DNA from: Planctomycetota bacterium
Lineage (GTDB): Bacteria > Planctomycetota > Phycisphaerae > Phycisphaerales > SM1A02
Direction: 5' to 3'
Length of the DNA stretch: 64,000 bases
Assembly: GCA_022564665.1 (NCBI GenBank)
Contig: JADFKZ010000001.1
Span: 1-64,000, forward strand
Positions 1 through 7,688 of the stretch are shown here, piece by piece. The notes under the pieces are model-generated. The model saw only the letters and a program-made list of their open reading frames with translations, ran no database searches and was not told where the DNA came from. The translations under genes were made by a program, and so were the position numbers. Numbering within the stretch: position 1 is the first letter of the stretch; each line of letters starts with the position of its first letter.

Positions 1-2
1 GA

Positions 3-74
3 TCCACCCCCGGAACCAGCCCCGAAGCTGGAGCCCCCGCGAGGCCATCAGCGGCACTGGCGGAGGAGGGTTAG
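3..74 (+). CDS. 3' end of an upstream gene, possibly the diadenylate cyclase CdaA
   Basis: An open frame enters from the window edge and stops with TAG at 72-74, one base before the GTG of the next gene. The visible tail is about 23 residues, rich in Pro, Ala and Gly, ending in ALAEEG. It has no family signature. CdaA is suggested only because cdaA normally sits directly upstream of ybbR/cdaR, and such low-complexity tails are common at the end of CdaA proteins. The frame itself could be chance at this length. Confidence 0.35.
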   Translation, partial: STPGTSPEAGAPARPSAALAEEG

Positions 75-75
75 G

Positions 76-1116
76 GTGGCGATCCGCAGCGAAGTCTGGA
101 CCTATTTCATCGTGACCGCGGTGGCGTTGTTCATCTGGTTCTGGGCGGCGGTCGAAACGCGTGAGAAGGACAACGCGAGCTTTCATGTCTATTTGGCCCC
201 CTCGGACCCCGCCGCGTGGGTCCTTCGCACCCGTGATCTGCCGGAGACTGGATATGTGACCGTGAAAGTTGAGCTGGAAGGCTCCCGCTTCTCGCTTCAG
301 CGGGCGCGCGAGCTTGACAGCATCAAGCTCATCCAGGGCGACGAGCTGCCGTCGGATCCGGGCATTCATCCCGAGGTCAACCTGGTGGACGCGTTGAATA
401 AACACCTCCGCGACACAGGCGTGCGGGTCCTCTCATCTGTGCCCAAGTCGATCCACTTGACCATCGACAAGCTGGTCACGGTCACGGCGTCGATTCGGCC
501 CGTGCTGCCGCAGTTGGAAACCGAGGGCCCGATCGAGGTCAAGCCCACCGAGGCCGAGGTGACGCTGCCCAGTCGCCTGCGGGAAAGTCTCGGCAACGAC
601 CTGATCGTCGAGGCCCGTGTCTCCCAGGCGCGCCTCGACGAGCTGGAGCCCGGCGAAGAGCGTGAGCTGCCCGCGGGGTTGTATCTGCCCGCCACGCCCG
701 GGAATCCCGGGCCGGTGACCATCAAGCCCAATTCAGCGACGATCACCTTGACTGTGCGGTCACGCATCAGGGAAACGACGCTGCCCACCGTCCGCGTTCA
801 GATCGGCGGCCCCCCGGAGGATCAGCTGGAGTACATCATCGAGATCGATGAGCTGGACAAGCAGCTCAGGGACGTGACGATCAGGGCCGACGCCGCGCTG
901 ATCAGTCAGATCGAGCGGCGGGACGTCAAGGTCGTGGCCCTCCTGCATCTGACCACCAGCGACAAGGACCAGCGCATCAAGAGCAAGCCGATCAGCTGCT
1001 TCATGGCCGTGCCCGACGTCGGCCGCGCGACGATCGTTCAGGCCGAGGTTGGGGGCTCCGCGCGAATGCCGATCATCCACTTTCGCGTCATTGAGAGACA
1101 GAACAATCGGAAGTGA
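76..1116 (+). CDS. YbbR-like domain protein (CdaR-type)
   Basis: A 346-residue protein with one N-terminal membrane anchor (about residues 9-26, TYFIVTAVALFIWFWAAV) followed by a long extracytoplasmic beta-rich region. Segments such as TVTASIRPVLP, EVTLPSRL and TITLTVRSRIRE recur at roughly 80-100 residue spacing, as expected for repeated YbbR domains. In Firmicutes the YbbR protein CdaR binds the diadenylate cyclase CdaA and modulates c-di-AMP synthesis; the same role here is inference. The start is GTG at 76, one base after the stop of the upstream frame, which implies translational coupling. The gene converges on tyrS across a repeat-filled spacer. Confidence 0.7.
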   Translation: MAIRSEVWTYFIVTAVALFIWFWAAVETREKDNASFHVYLAPSDPAAWVLRTRDLPETGYVTVKVELEGSRFSLQRARELDSIKLIQGDELPSDPGIHPEVNLVDALNKHLRDTGVRVLSSVPKSIHLTIDKLVTVTASIRPVLPQLETEGPIEVKPTEAEVTLPSRLRESLGNDLIVEARVSQARLDELEPGEERELPAGLYLPATPGNPGPVTIKPNSATITLTVRSRIRETTLPTVRVQIGGPPEDQLEYIIEIDELDKQLRDVTIRADAALISQIERRDVKVVALLHLTTSDKDQRIKSKPISCFMAVPDVGRATIVQAEVGGSARMPIIHFRVIERQNNRK

Positions 1117-1129
1117 CGGCTTTTTCTGG

Positions 1130-1286
1130 GCTCTCGGCGCTTGGCTGTCGACCAGAGAATGCGGCCGGCCCTACGCCGACACGACGCACAAGGGTTCGGG
1201 GTCGGGACAATCTTCTAAACTCTGAACCCTGCTCTTTCTCCGCGGCCCTCCGCGGTGAATCTTCGCCTTCCTCGGCGGGACGCGAC
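1130..1286 (+). repeat. Composite intergenic repeat (CIR), copy 1
   Basis: Fills the spacer between convergent genes ending at 1116 and 1287. It carries the modules CTCTCGGC/GGCTGTCG, GCGGCCGGCCCTACGCCG, GGGTTCGGGGTCGGG, GAACCCTGCTCTTTCTCC and CCGCGGTGAATCTTCGCC, in the same order as the copies at 49990-50177 (opposite strand) and 58815-59233. No transposase or coding potential is visible. The short frames that run through it are repeat by-products. Confidence 0.75.
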
Positions 1287-2621
1287 TCAGATCCAGTCCG
1301 TGGCGTAATAGTGCTTCTTTCCGCGCTTCAGAAGGATCGTCCGACCGTGGAGCAGATCGGTCATCGTCAGATTGCAATCGGCCGTGAGACGGCGGCCGTT
1401 TACCGATACCGCCCTGTTTGCGATGTGCTCCCGCGCCGCCCGCCGGGAGGACGCCAGCGAGGTCTGGACGAGCAACTCGACGACTGACAGGCCACCGCGG
1501 TCAAGCAGCGCCTTGTCGTGTGTCGAATGCGGCACGTCGGCGACCACCTCGCTAAGGGTCAACTCGTCAAGGCCGCGCACATCGCCACTTCCAAAAAGCG
1601 CCTCGGACGCATTCTGGACGCGCTTCAGCTGATCGTCGCCGTGGAGAAGGCCGGTCATGTGCCGGGCAAGCGCCCGCTGGCCGATCCGCTCCTGCGGGCG
1701 GGTCTCGTGCCGGCGGCCCAGATCCTCGATTTCCTCACGTGAGATGAACGTGTACCACTTCAGCCACTGCACCACGTCGGCATCGGGCAGGTTGATCCAG
1801 TACTGATAGAACGCGTAGGGGCTGGTACGGTTCCGCGTATCCGCCGAGAGCCAGATCGCCGTACCCGACGACTTGCTCATCTTCGCGCCGTCGGAGCGGG
1901 CCACGAGCGGCGCCGTGACCCCGTACGCCTCGCCGGCCTCGGGGGCGCCGGAGGAGCCGTAGGCGCGTCGAATGAGGTCGATGCCGGCAACGATGTTGCC
2001 GTACTGATCGGAGCCGGCCACCTGGACCGTGCAGTCGGCGGTGCGGTGGAGGTGAAGGAAATCATACGCCTGGAGGATCATGTAGCTGAACTCGGTGTAG
2101 GTGATTCCCTGTTCCCGCTCTTGAAGCCGCCGCCTCACCGAGTCCTTCTGGATCATCGCGTTGACGGAGAAGTGCTTGCCGACGTCCCGGAGCACCTCAA
2201 TGAACTTGAGCCCCTCGAGCCACTCGATGTTGTTGCGTATCACGGCTGTATTGGGAAGTGAGGCATCGAAGTCGAGGACCCGGCAAAGGATTTGCCGCTG
2301 GCTGGCCACGTTGGCCTCGACCCTGTCGCGCCCCAGCAGCCGCCGCTCGCTGTCCAGGCCCGACGGGTCCCCGATCAGACCGGTGCCGCCGCCCATGACC
2401 ACGACCGGCGTGTGTCCGCATCGCTGCCAGTGGGCCAGCAGCTTCAGGGGCAGTAGGTGGCCGATGTGGAGGCTGTCGGCGGTGGGATCGAACCCGCAGT
2501 AGGCGACGCGGGGCTTTGCCTGAAGATGCCGTTGGAGCTCTTCACCGGCGGTCTGCTGGTACAGCAGCCCGCGCCAGCGGAGCTCATCGAGAAAAGACAT
2601 GGTGGCCTTCTGATCACTCAT
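1287..2621 (-). CDS. tyrS: Tyrosyl-tRNA synthetase
   Basis: Class I aminoacyl-tRNA synthetase that attaches tyrosine to tRNA-Tyr in the cytoplasm. The 444 residues show the HIGH motif at 52-55 (SLHIGHLLPL), a Tyr-site region with GSDQYGNI near 203-210, and KMSKS at 247-251 (AKMSKSSGT). An S4-type RNA-binding domain lies in the last 70 residues (SSRRAAREHIANRAVSVNG). Length matches bacterial TyrRS. ATG at 2621 is taken as the start. A second ATG at 2600 (MSFLDELRWRG) has an AGAAGG sequence just upstream and may be the real one. The gene stands alone, converging with the YbbR gene. Confidence 0.96.
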   Translation of the reverse strand: MSDQKATMSFLDELRWRGLLYQQTAGEELQRHLQAKPRVAYCGFDPTADSLHIGHLLPLKLLAHWQRCGHTPVVVMGGGTGLIGDPSGLDSERRLLGRDRVEANVASQRQILCRVLDFDASLPNTAVIRNNIEWLEGLKFIEVLRDVGKHFSVNAMIQKDSVRRRLQEREQGITYTEFSYMILQAYDFLHLHRTADCTVQVAGSDQYGNIVAGIDLIRRAYGSSGAPEAGEAYGVTAPLVARSDGAKMSKSSGTAIWLSADTRNRTSPYAFYQYWINLPDADVVQWLKWYTFISREEIEDLGRRHETRPQERIGQRALARHMTGLLHGDDQLKRVQNASEALFGSGDVRGLDELTLSEVVADVPHSTHDKALLDRGGLSVVELLVQTSLASSRRAAREHIANRAVSVNGRRLTADCNLTMTDLLHGRTILLKRGKKHYYATDWI

Positions 2622-2643
2622 TTTCCCTCATCGCTTACGACCT

Positions 2644-3246
2644 CTAGATCACCTCCCGGATCTCCCCTTCCCAGCCGCGCACCTCATCCTTGACCGCGCG
2701 CCGCGCGAACCAGATGAGCATCACAATCGGGAACGTGAGACCCCACACGACCCCCATACACGGCCCGATCACCGCCCCGGCCTGCATGCCGAGCCCGCCC
2801 TGTTGCAGGTCCGGCGGCATCTGCGGCTGAATCATTATGCTGACCGGAATGGCAATGAGCATCCACGGGATCATGATCCACGCCCAAAGCTTGCACATGG
2901 ACACGCCCGACGGGTTGCGCCGGATCAGCTTGATCGATCCCGTCAGCAGCAGGATCGCCGTGGCGAGACCGAGCACGCTTGACAGCAGCGTCCACGCGAT
3001 CGGAGGACGCATGTGCCGCATCGCCTCCACTATCTTCTCGTCCGGCAGGAACTTGGCGATCAAGTTGACGTACGCGGGCCAGGCCAGCGGCATCACCATA
3101 CCGCAGCAGGCACCGAGGAGTCCGAACGATGCGATAATGATCCCGATCACGCCAAAAACCATCGGCCAACGCGACGGCACGTCGGGCGGCTCGCCGAGGT
3201 CTGTCGGGGGGGTCATGGAAGGAGGTGTCGCGTCCGCGGTGTCCAT
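2644..3246 (-). CDS. Small multi-pass membrane protein of unknown function
   Basis: A 200-residue protein with a Pro/Asp-rich N-terminus (about 27 residues) and four hydrophobic segments: about residues 29-55 (VFGVIGIIIASFGLLGACCG), 83-106 (WTLLSSVLGLATAILLLTG), 119-138 (LWAWIMIPWMLIAIPVSIM) and 156-180 (AVIGPCMGVVWGLTFPIVML). The C-terminus is short and charged. It starts at ATG 3246, 63 bases after the pheS stop and on the same strand, so it may be co-transcribed. It occupies the place where pheT would usually follow pheS but has nothing in common with PheT. I recognise no domain. Confidence 0.7.
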   Translation of the reverse strand: MDTADATPPSMTPPTDLGEPPDVPSRWPMVFGVIGIIIASFGLLGACCGMVMPLAWPAYVNLIAKFLPDEKIVEAMRHMRPPIAWTLLSSVLGLATAILLLTGSIKLIRRNPSGVSMCKLWAWIMIPWMLIAIPVSIMIQPQMPPDLQQGGLGMQAGAVIGPCMGVVWGLTFPIVMLIWFARRAVKDEVRGWEGEIREVI

Positions 3247-3309
3247 CCCGTGGGCTCCGAGAGGTGGAGCCGGTTGTGCCGGCCGCCTGGAGAGGCAATT
3301 AGTAGGGAT

Positions 3310-4293
3310 CTAGAACTGCCGCAGGAAGCGCGCGTCGTTTTCGAAGAGCCATCTGATATCCGCGATCCCGTACTTTCGCATGGCGATCCGCTCGATCCCC
3401 AGACCGAACGCGAACCCGGTCCAATGCTCCGGATCGTACCCAACCGCCTCGAAGACGTTGGGATCGACCATGCCGCAGCCGCCCATCTCCACCCATTGGT
3501 ACCGGCCCTTGACCTTCATCTTCATGTCCACCTCCGCCGAGGGCTCGGTGAAGGGAAAGAAGCTCGGTCGCATCCTGACCTCGGCCTCGGGACCCAGATA
3601 CGCCCGGGCGAACTGAAAGAGGGTCGTCTTGAGGTCCACCATGGTCACCCCCTCATCGACGTACAGCCCTTCGACCTGGTGGAACATGCTGTAGTGGGTT
3701 GCGTCATGCGTGTCGGGCCGATACACCCGGCCGATGGCAACGACCCGCAACGGAGGCTTGGTCAGGGCCATCGTGCGGATCTGCACGGTCGAGGTCTGGC
3801 TGCGGAGCATGAGCCCGCCTGCGAGATAGAAATTGTCGCTTGGCTCCCGGGCGGGATGATCGGGCCCGATGTTCAGTGCGTCGAAGTTGTGCCACTCATC
3901 TTCCACCTCGGGCCCGGAGGCGACGCAGAACCCCATCCGGCCAAAGACCTCGACGATCTCATCGATCGTCCTGGTGATGATGTGCCGGCGGCCCAGCCCC
4001 ACGGGGATTCCCGGCTCGGTGACGTCGATCTCGGCGCCCGCGGCGGCACCAGCCGCAACCTCCGCGCTCTTGCGTTCATAGGCCGACTGCAGGCTCCTCT
4101 TGACCGCGTTGAGCCGTCGGCCCACCTCGGGGCGCTGCGCCGGGGGCACCCCCTTTATCCGCGGCATGATCGCTTTGAGCCGACCCTTGGCGCCCAGGAA
4201 GCGGATCCGCCACATCTCCAGAGCCTCGGTGTCGGCGACGGTCTCGATCCCGGCGAGACCATCCGCTTTCAGCTCATCAAGCGCCTCAAGCAT
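3310..4293 (-). CDS. pheS: Phenylalanyl-tRNA synthetase alpha subunit
   Basis: Catalytic alpha subunit of the (alpha-beta)2 PheRS, which charges tRNA-Phe. The 327-residue protein has a helical N-terminal arm, then class II motif 2 (HYSMFHQVEGLYVDEG), the PheS signature FFPFTEPSAEVD, and motif 3 near the C-terminus (GLGIERIAMRKYGI). Length is normal for PheS. ATG at 4293 (MLEALDELKADG) is preferred; the open frame continues upstream only to a TTG at 4314 inside repeat DNA. pheT is not downstream, which is unusual because pheST is normally an operon. A repeat spacer separates pheS from the end of the ribosomal cluster. Confidence 0.96.
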   Translation of the reverse strand: MLEALDELKADGLAGIETVADTEALEMWRIRFLGAKGRLKAIMPRIKGVPPAQRPEVGRRLNAVKRSLQSAYERKSAEVAAGAAAGAEIDVTEPGIPVGLGRRHIITRTIDEIVEVFGRMGFCVASGPEVEDEWHNFDALNIGPDHPAREPSDNFYLAGGLMLRSQTSTVQIRTMALTKPPLRVVAIGRVYRPDTHDATHYSMFHQVEGLYVDEGVTMVDLKTTLFQFARAYLGPEAEVRMRPSFFPFTEPSAEVDMKMKVKGRYQWVEMGGCGMVDPNVFEAVGYDPEHWTGFAFGLGIERIAMRKYGIADIRWLFENDARFLRQF

Positions 4294-4314
4294 CGTGGTG
4301 GAGTGTAGCGGCAA

Positions 4315-4398
4315 AGAAGGCTATCGGCTGTCAGCTATCAGCTGTCAGCCAGAGAAGAGAGGGACGTCTCTTCTTGCCGAGAGCCGAGAGCCGACCCC
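4315..4398. repeat. CIR repeat fragment with perfect 8-bp hairpin
   Basis: The spacer between rplQ and pheS consists of CIR modules: tandem GCTATCGGCTGTCAGC/GCTATCAGCTGTCAGC-type units at about 4320-4350 and GCCGAGAGCCGAGAGCC at 4377-4393. Between them is a perfect inverted repeat, AGAAGAGA (4353-4360), loop GGGACG, TCTCTTCT (4367-4374). No U-tract follows it, so it is not a textbook terminator, but it is the only obvious structure at the end of the ribosomal cluster. Confidence 0.65.
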
Positions 4399-5010
4399 TC
4401 AGCTGTCGGAGTTTCCAGGAGCTTTGGATTCCTCAACCGGCGCCTTTCGAAGCCTGGCAGCGAAGGCGGTCCGCCCATGCGCCTGGCGGCGGCGGCCCGA
4501 GACACCCCCGCTGACCTGCGGCCCTTCCTCGCGGCCGACAAGCTGCAACAGGACCAACTCCGCTGCATCGCCGAGGCGGTGCCGCCCGAGCCTGACGATA
4601 CGCGTGTACCCTCCGGCGCGGTCGGCGAACATCGGCCCGATCCTGCTCATGATGTGCTCAACCAGCCGCGGCGCCTTCCGCAGCTCGCCGTAGCGGTTGA
4701 ACTCGATGTCACCGGCATCGGGCAGATCGAAGTAGGGATTGTCCTTGCGGGCGTCGGGAACATTTTTGTCGGCCACCCATGCGTGGATCCGGCGCTCGTT
4801 GATCCTGGCCGTGATGCGTCGACGCGCGATGAAGGTGCCCGCCTTGGCGAGAGTGATGATCTTCTCCGCGAACGGCTGGACGGCCTTCGCCTTGGGCAGG
4901 GTCGTCTCAACCTCACCGTGCTCAAACAGCCCCGCCGCCAGGTTGCGAATCATCGCGCGGCGATGGTCGCTGTCGCGGCTGAGCTTTCGTCCATAAACCC
5001 GGTGTCGCAT
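4399..5010 (-). CDS. rplQ: 50S ribosomal protein L17, extended
   Basis: L17 of the large subunit. The N-terminal 65 residues are canonical (MRHRVYGRKLSRDSDHRRAM, LFEHGEVETTLPKAKAV), and the conserved end of the L17 fold (GGYTRIVRLGRHRLGDAAEL) follows. At 203 residues it is about 75 longer than the usual 120-130. It has an insertion of about 30 residues in the middle (AWVADKNVPDARKDNPYFDL) and a basic tail of about 45 residues after the core. It is the last gene of the ribosomal cluster, 21 bases after rpoA, in the standard rpoA-rplQ order. Confidence 0.95.
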   Translation of the reverse strand: MRHRVYGRKLSRDSDHRRAMIRNLAAGLFEHGEVETTLPKAKAVQPFAEKIITLAKAGTFIARRRITARINERRIHAWVADKNVPDARKDNPYFDLPDAGDIEFNRYGELRKAPRLVEHIMSRIGPMFADRAGGYTRIVRLGRHRLGDAAELVLLQLVGREEGPQVSGGVSGRRRQAHGRTAFAARLRKAPVEESKAPGNSDS

Positions 5011-5031
5011 GATGTGAGCCCTGAGCTCTCC

Positions 5032-6045
5032 TTAGCCCGCTTGAGTCTGTTCCTGACCTTCGGGAAGCTGCATCCCGAGGCTGAGCCCCAACTCGTCCAG
5101 CTTTCGCTTGACCTCGCGCAACGAGGTCTTACCGAAGCTGCGGACCGTCAGGAGCTCGTTCTCATCCTTCTGAACCAGCTCACCGACGGTGTGGATGTTG
5201 GCCGATTCCAGGCAATTCCCGGCGCGAACGGACAGGTCGAGCTCACCGATGGGCATGATGAGCTTCCGCAGCAACTCCTCGTCGACGCTGGCGGCGGCAC
5301 TGGCGGCGGCAGAGACACGCTGCACCCCCAGGTCGAAGTACTGGACGAAGGGGTTCAAGTGCTTGCGGAGGATCTTGGCCGCCTCGACCAGCGCCATCTC
5401 CGGAGAGACGGTGCCGTTGGTCCAGATGTCCATGATCAGCCGGTCATAGTTGGTCCGGTGCCCGATCCGCGTGTCCTCGACGCGGTAGCGGACCCTCTGG
5501 ACAGGCCCGAAGAGCGCGTCGACGGCAATCTCGCCCACGACCTGCTCGTCGTGCTGAGCCCGCTGCTCGGCGGCCGGCAGGTATCCGCGCCCCTTGGCGA
5601 CCTTCAACTCCGCCTCGAAGTCGACCTCGTCGGTCAGCGTGGCGATGACGTGATCGGGGTTGCAAATGGTCACCGCGGTGTCGGCCTCGATGAGGTCGGC
5701 GGTGACCTCCCCGGGGCCCGTTGCCGCCAGACGCATCGTCTTTGGTTCGTCGCCGTCGAGGCTCACCACCAGGCTCTTGATGTTGAGGATGATGTCGATC
5801 AAATCCTCGAGGATGCCGGGCAGCGTGGAAAACTCGTGCCGGACGCCCTCAATCCGCACCGACACCACCGCCGCTCCCTCAATGCTCGAGAGCAGAATCC
5901 GGCGGAGGCTGTTGCCCACAGTGGTGCCGAACCCGCGTTCGAAGGGTTCCACAACAAAGCGCCCGAACGTACTGGAACTCGAGCGTTGATCGAGTTGCAC
6001 ATGTGCCGGCAACTCGAGGCCACGCCATCGTACGTGCATTGTCAT
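5032..6045 (-). CDS. rpoA: RNA polymerase alpha subunit
   Basis: The alpha subunit assembles RNA polymerase and contacts upstream promoter DNA. The 337 residues contain the N-terminal dimerisation domain (PFERGFGTTVGNSLRRILLS, residues about 34-54, the hallmark assembly motif) and a C-terminal domain with GRSFGKTSLREVKRKLDELG-like helices (about 297-320, VRSFGKTSLREVKRKL). Length is standard. ATG at 6045 is chosen; another ATG lies two codons downstream. The 144-base gap to rpsK is where rpsD normally sits, and no S4 gene is present. Confidence 0.97.
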   Translation of the reverse strand: MTMHVRWRGLELPAHVQLDQRSSSSTFGRFVVEPFERGFGTTVGNSLRRILLSSIEGAAVVSVRIEGVRHEFSTLPGILEDLIDIILNIKSLVVSLDGDEPKTMRLAATGPGEVTADLIEADTAVTICNPDHVIATLTDEVDFEAELKVAKGRGYLPAAEQRAQHDEQVVGEIAVDALFGPVQRVRYRVEDTRIGHRTNYDRLIMDIWTNGTVSPEMALVEAAKILRKHLNPFVQYFDLGVQRVSAAASAAASVDEELLRKLIMPIGELDLSVRAGNCLESANIHTVGELVQKDENELLTVRSFGKTSLREVKRKLDELGLSLGMQLPEGQEQTQAG

Positions 6046-6189
6046 TGCTCCAACAGCTCAGCAGTGTTCCGAACAGGTATCTTGCGGGAGCTCGGGGTCC
6101 ACCAAATCCTGCTGATCGACCGGGCTGCCCCTTCTATCCCGCAAAACAATTTTCAGATCGGCCATACCCCGGGCAGACGACCCTTCTCT

Positions 6190-6570
6190 TCACACCCGAC
6201 GCTTCTTGCGGGCCCGGCACCCGTTGTGGGGAATCTGCGTGTGATCTTCCACGGCGCTTACGCGAAGACCGTTGGCCTGCAGCGAGGTGACGGCCGACTC
6301 GCGACCCGCCCCCGGCCCCTTCACGTGCACCTCAACCTCCCGCATGCCCATTCGCCGCGCCTTTGTCGCCACCTTTTCGGCGGCCCGGGAGGCAGCGAAG
6401 GGCGTCGCTTTACGGGCGCCCTTGAATCCCACCGTTCCCGCAGAATCCCAGCACAAAGCCTCTCCGTTGACATCGGTAATCGTAATCATCGTGTTGTTGA
6501 ACGTCGCCTTGATGTGGACGATGCCCTTGATGACATTCTTGCGAATCTTCTTCTTCTTCTTTTTCGCCAT
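6190..6570 (-). CDS. rpsK: 30S ribosomal protein S11
   Basis: S11 of the small-subunit platform. The 126 residues begin with a Lys-rich start ([13 protein letters not shown]) and contain the canonical [19 protein letters not shown] and [18 protein letters not shown] segments. The end is [14 protein letters not shown], where most bacteria have TPHNGCRPPKKRRV. It follows rpsM by 32 bases, as in the alpha operon. Length and composition are normal. Confidence 0.97.
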   Translation of the reverse strand: MAKKKKKKIRKNVIKGIVHIKATFNNTMITITDVNGEALCWDSAGTVGFKGARKATPFAASRAAEKVATKARRMGMREVEVHVKGPGAGRESAVTSLQANGLRVSAVEDHTQIPHNGCRARKKRRV

Positions 6571-6602
6571 GAGTTACCAATCCTCGACGAGCGGCATACC
6601 GC

Positions 6603-6983
6603 TCAATGGCCCCGGACGCCCTTCTTGCCCGCGACCGTCTTCCTCTTGCCCTTGCGCGTGCGGGCGTTGCACCGCGTCCGCTGGCCTCGGACCGGCAGCC
6701 CCCGGCGATGCCGCTCGCCGCGGTAGCTTCGGATGTCCTTGAGCCGCTGAATGTGCTGTTGGACCTGCCGGCGGAGCGCGCCCTCGATGATGTAACCGGA
6801 ATCGATGATCGAGGCGATCTGGCTGACCTCCTGGTCCGTCAGCTCGCCTGACCGCCTGTCGGTGTCGATGTCGGCCTCGGAGAGTATATCGTCGGCGAAC
6901 TTCGGTCCGATGCCGAAGATGTACCGCAGGGCGTAGCGGATCTTCTTCTTGTCGGGTATGTCGACGCCGGCAATGCGTGGCAC
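6603..6983 (-). CDS. rpsM: 30S ribosomal protein S13
   Basis: S13 of the small-subunit head, which contacts the P-site tRNA and 23S rRNA. The 126 residues open with the canonical MPRIAGVDIPDKKKIRYALR and include the IYGIG-like turn (YIFGIGPKFADDIL). The basic C-terminal tail is RGLPVRGQRTRCNARTRKGK. It lies between rpmJ and rpsK in the normal order of the alpha operon. Confidence 0.97.
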   Translation of the reverse strand: MPRIAGVDIPDKKKIRYALRYIFGIGPKFADDILSEADIDTDRRSGELTDQEVSQIASIIDSGYIIEGALRRQVQQHIQRLKDIRSYRGERHRRGLPVRGQRTRCNARTRKGKRKTVAGKKGVRGH

Positions 6984-7015
6984 GCCATTACGCTCCCATC
7001 AGACGCAGGTCGAGC

Positions 7016-7132
7016 TCATCCCTGTCTCTGTTTGAGCCTCGGATTCTTCTTGTTGATGACGTACCGCTTGCCTCTACGGATGACGATCTGGCAATCTTTC
7101 GTGCGTCGCTTGATGCTGCTGCGGACTTTCAT
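7016..7132 (-). CDS. rpmJ: 50S ribosomal protein L36
   Basis: A short gene of 38 codons plus TGA, found by reading the gap between rpsM and infA on the minus strand. The product starts [20 protein letters not shown] and ends [13 protein letters not shown], which is L36. The zinc-binding pattern of the C+ form (CxxC...CxxxxH) is absent: there is a single Cys (KDCQIV), so this is the zinc-free C- type. Position between infA and rpsM is canonical. Confidence 0.93.
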   Translation of the reverse strand: MKVRSSIKRRTKDCQIVIRRGKRYVINKKNPRLKQRQG

Positions 7133-7181
7133 AAGCAGGGCCCAGAAGACAGGGGAAAGGGGGAATTTGATCAACGTGCAT

Positions 7182-7397
7182 TTAGTGGCGGTAGGTGATT
7201 CGGCCCTTGGTCATATCGTACGTGCTCAACTCGACGGTCACCTTGTCCCCGGGGAGGATGCGGATGAAGAACTTTCGCATCTTGCCGCTGACATAGGCCA
7301 GGACCTCCTTATTGTTGCCGACCCTCACCCTGAACCTGGCGTCCGGCAGTGCCTCGGTGACCTCACCCTCAAGAGAGAACTTTTCCTCTTTGGCCAT
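7182..7397 (-). CDS. infA: Translation initiation factor IF-1
   Basis: IF-1 binds the ribosomal A site during initiation. The 71 residues form one S1/OB fold: [40 protein letters not shown] and the ending [12 protein letters not shown] are textbook IF-1. ATG at 7397 is the start because the family begins at exactly this Met, although the open frame runs further upstream. The usual upstream neighbours adk and map are not present; repeat DNA and then secY lie upstream. Confidence 0.97.
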   Translation of the reverse strand: MAKEEKFSLEGEVTEALPDARFRVRVGNNKEVLAYVSGKMRKFFIRILPGDKVTVELSTYDMTKGRITYRH

Positions 7398-7617
7398 AGG
7401 TGTGCTCGATCCCGGATCAATCCTCGGTCGGCGTCGGTGGTCACGTCTGGTCAGGACCAGCCCAAGCGACCGGCCGGCGGCGCGTGCGTCGGTCGAACCT
7501 CGCTGTGACAGCCTGCCCCCGCCCCACGATACGCTTGGAGAACCTGGCGGCAAACGGCGAGCCGGGAAGTATATCGGCCTGCCTGCGGCTGACAAGCCAC
7601 CCAACTATATTCGAGCG

Positions 7618-7685
7618 CGCCGTAGCGGCCTCCGGCCGCACACTCGCTCTGGCGGCTACGGAGCGCTCTAAACAGCCCGCCACCT
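7618..7685 (+). repeat. E-family repeat, minimal copy (no internal hairpin units)
   Basis: The infA-secY gap (7398-7688) contains a short E element reduced to its ends. These are CCGTAGCGGCC at about 7619 and GGCGGCTACGGAGCGCTC at 7653-7670, followed by TAAACAGC. The right end matches the copies at 24.9 and 62.9 kb, and CACACTCGCTCTGGCGGCTAC is shared with the copy at 21.3 kb. The rest of the gap (7398-7617) shows no gene. It is the place where adk and map usually lie. Confidence 0.65.
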
Positions 7686-7688
7686 GCG

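Noticed and set aside
4293-4314. An earlier TTG start for pheS at 4314
   Set aside because: The extra seven residues are encoded in repeat DNA; ATG 4293 gives the family start.
4477-6726. A 749-codon open frame on the plus strand, opposite rplQ, rpoA and rpsK
   Set aside because: It is an antisense shadow caused by high GC codon positions; the three minus-strand genes have clear family motifs and the frame has no recognisable protein.
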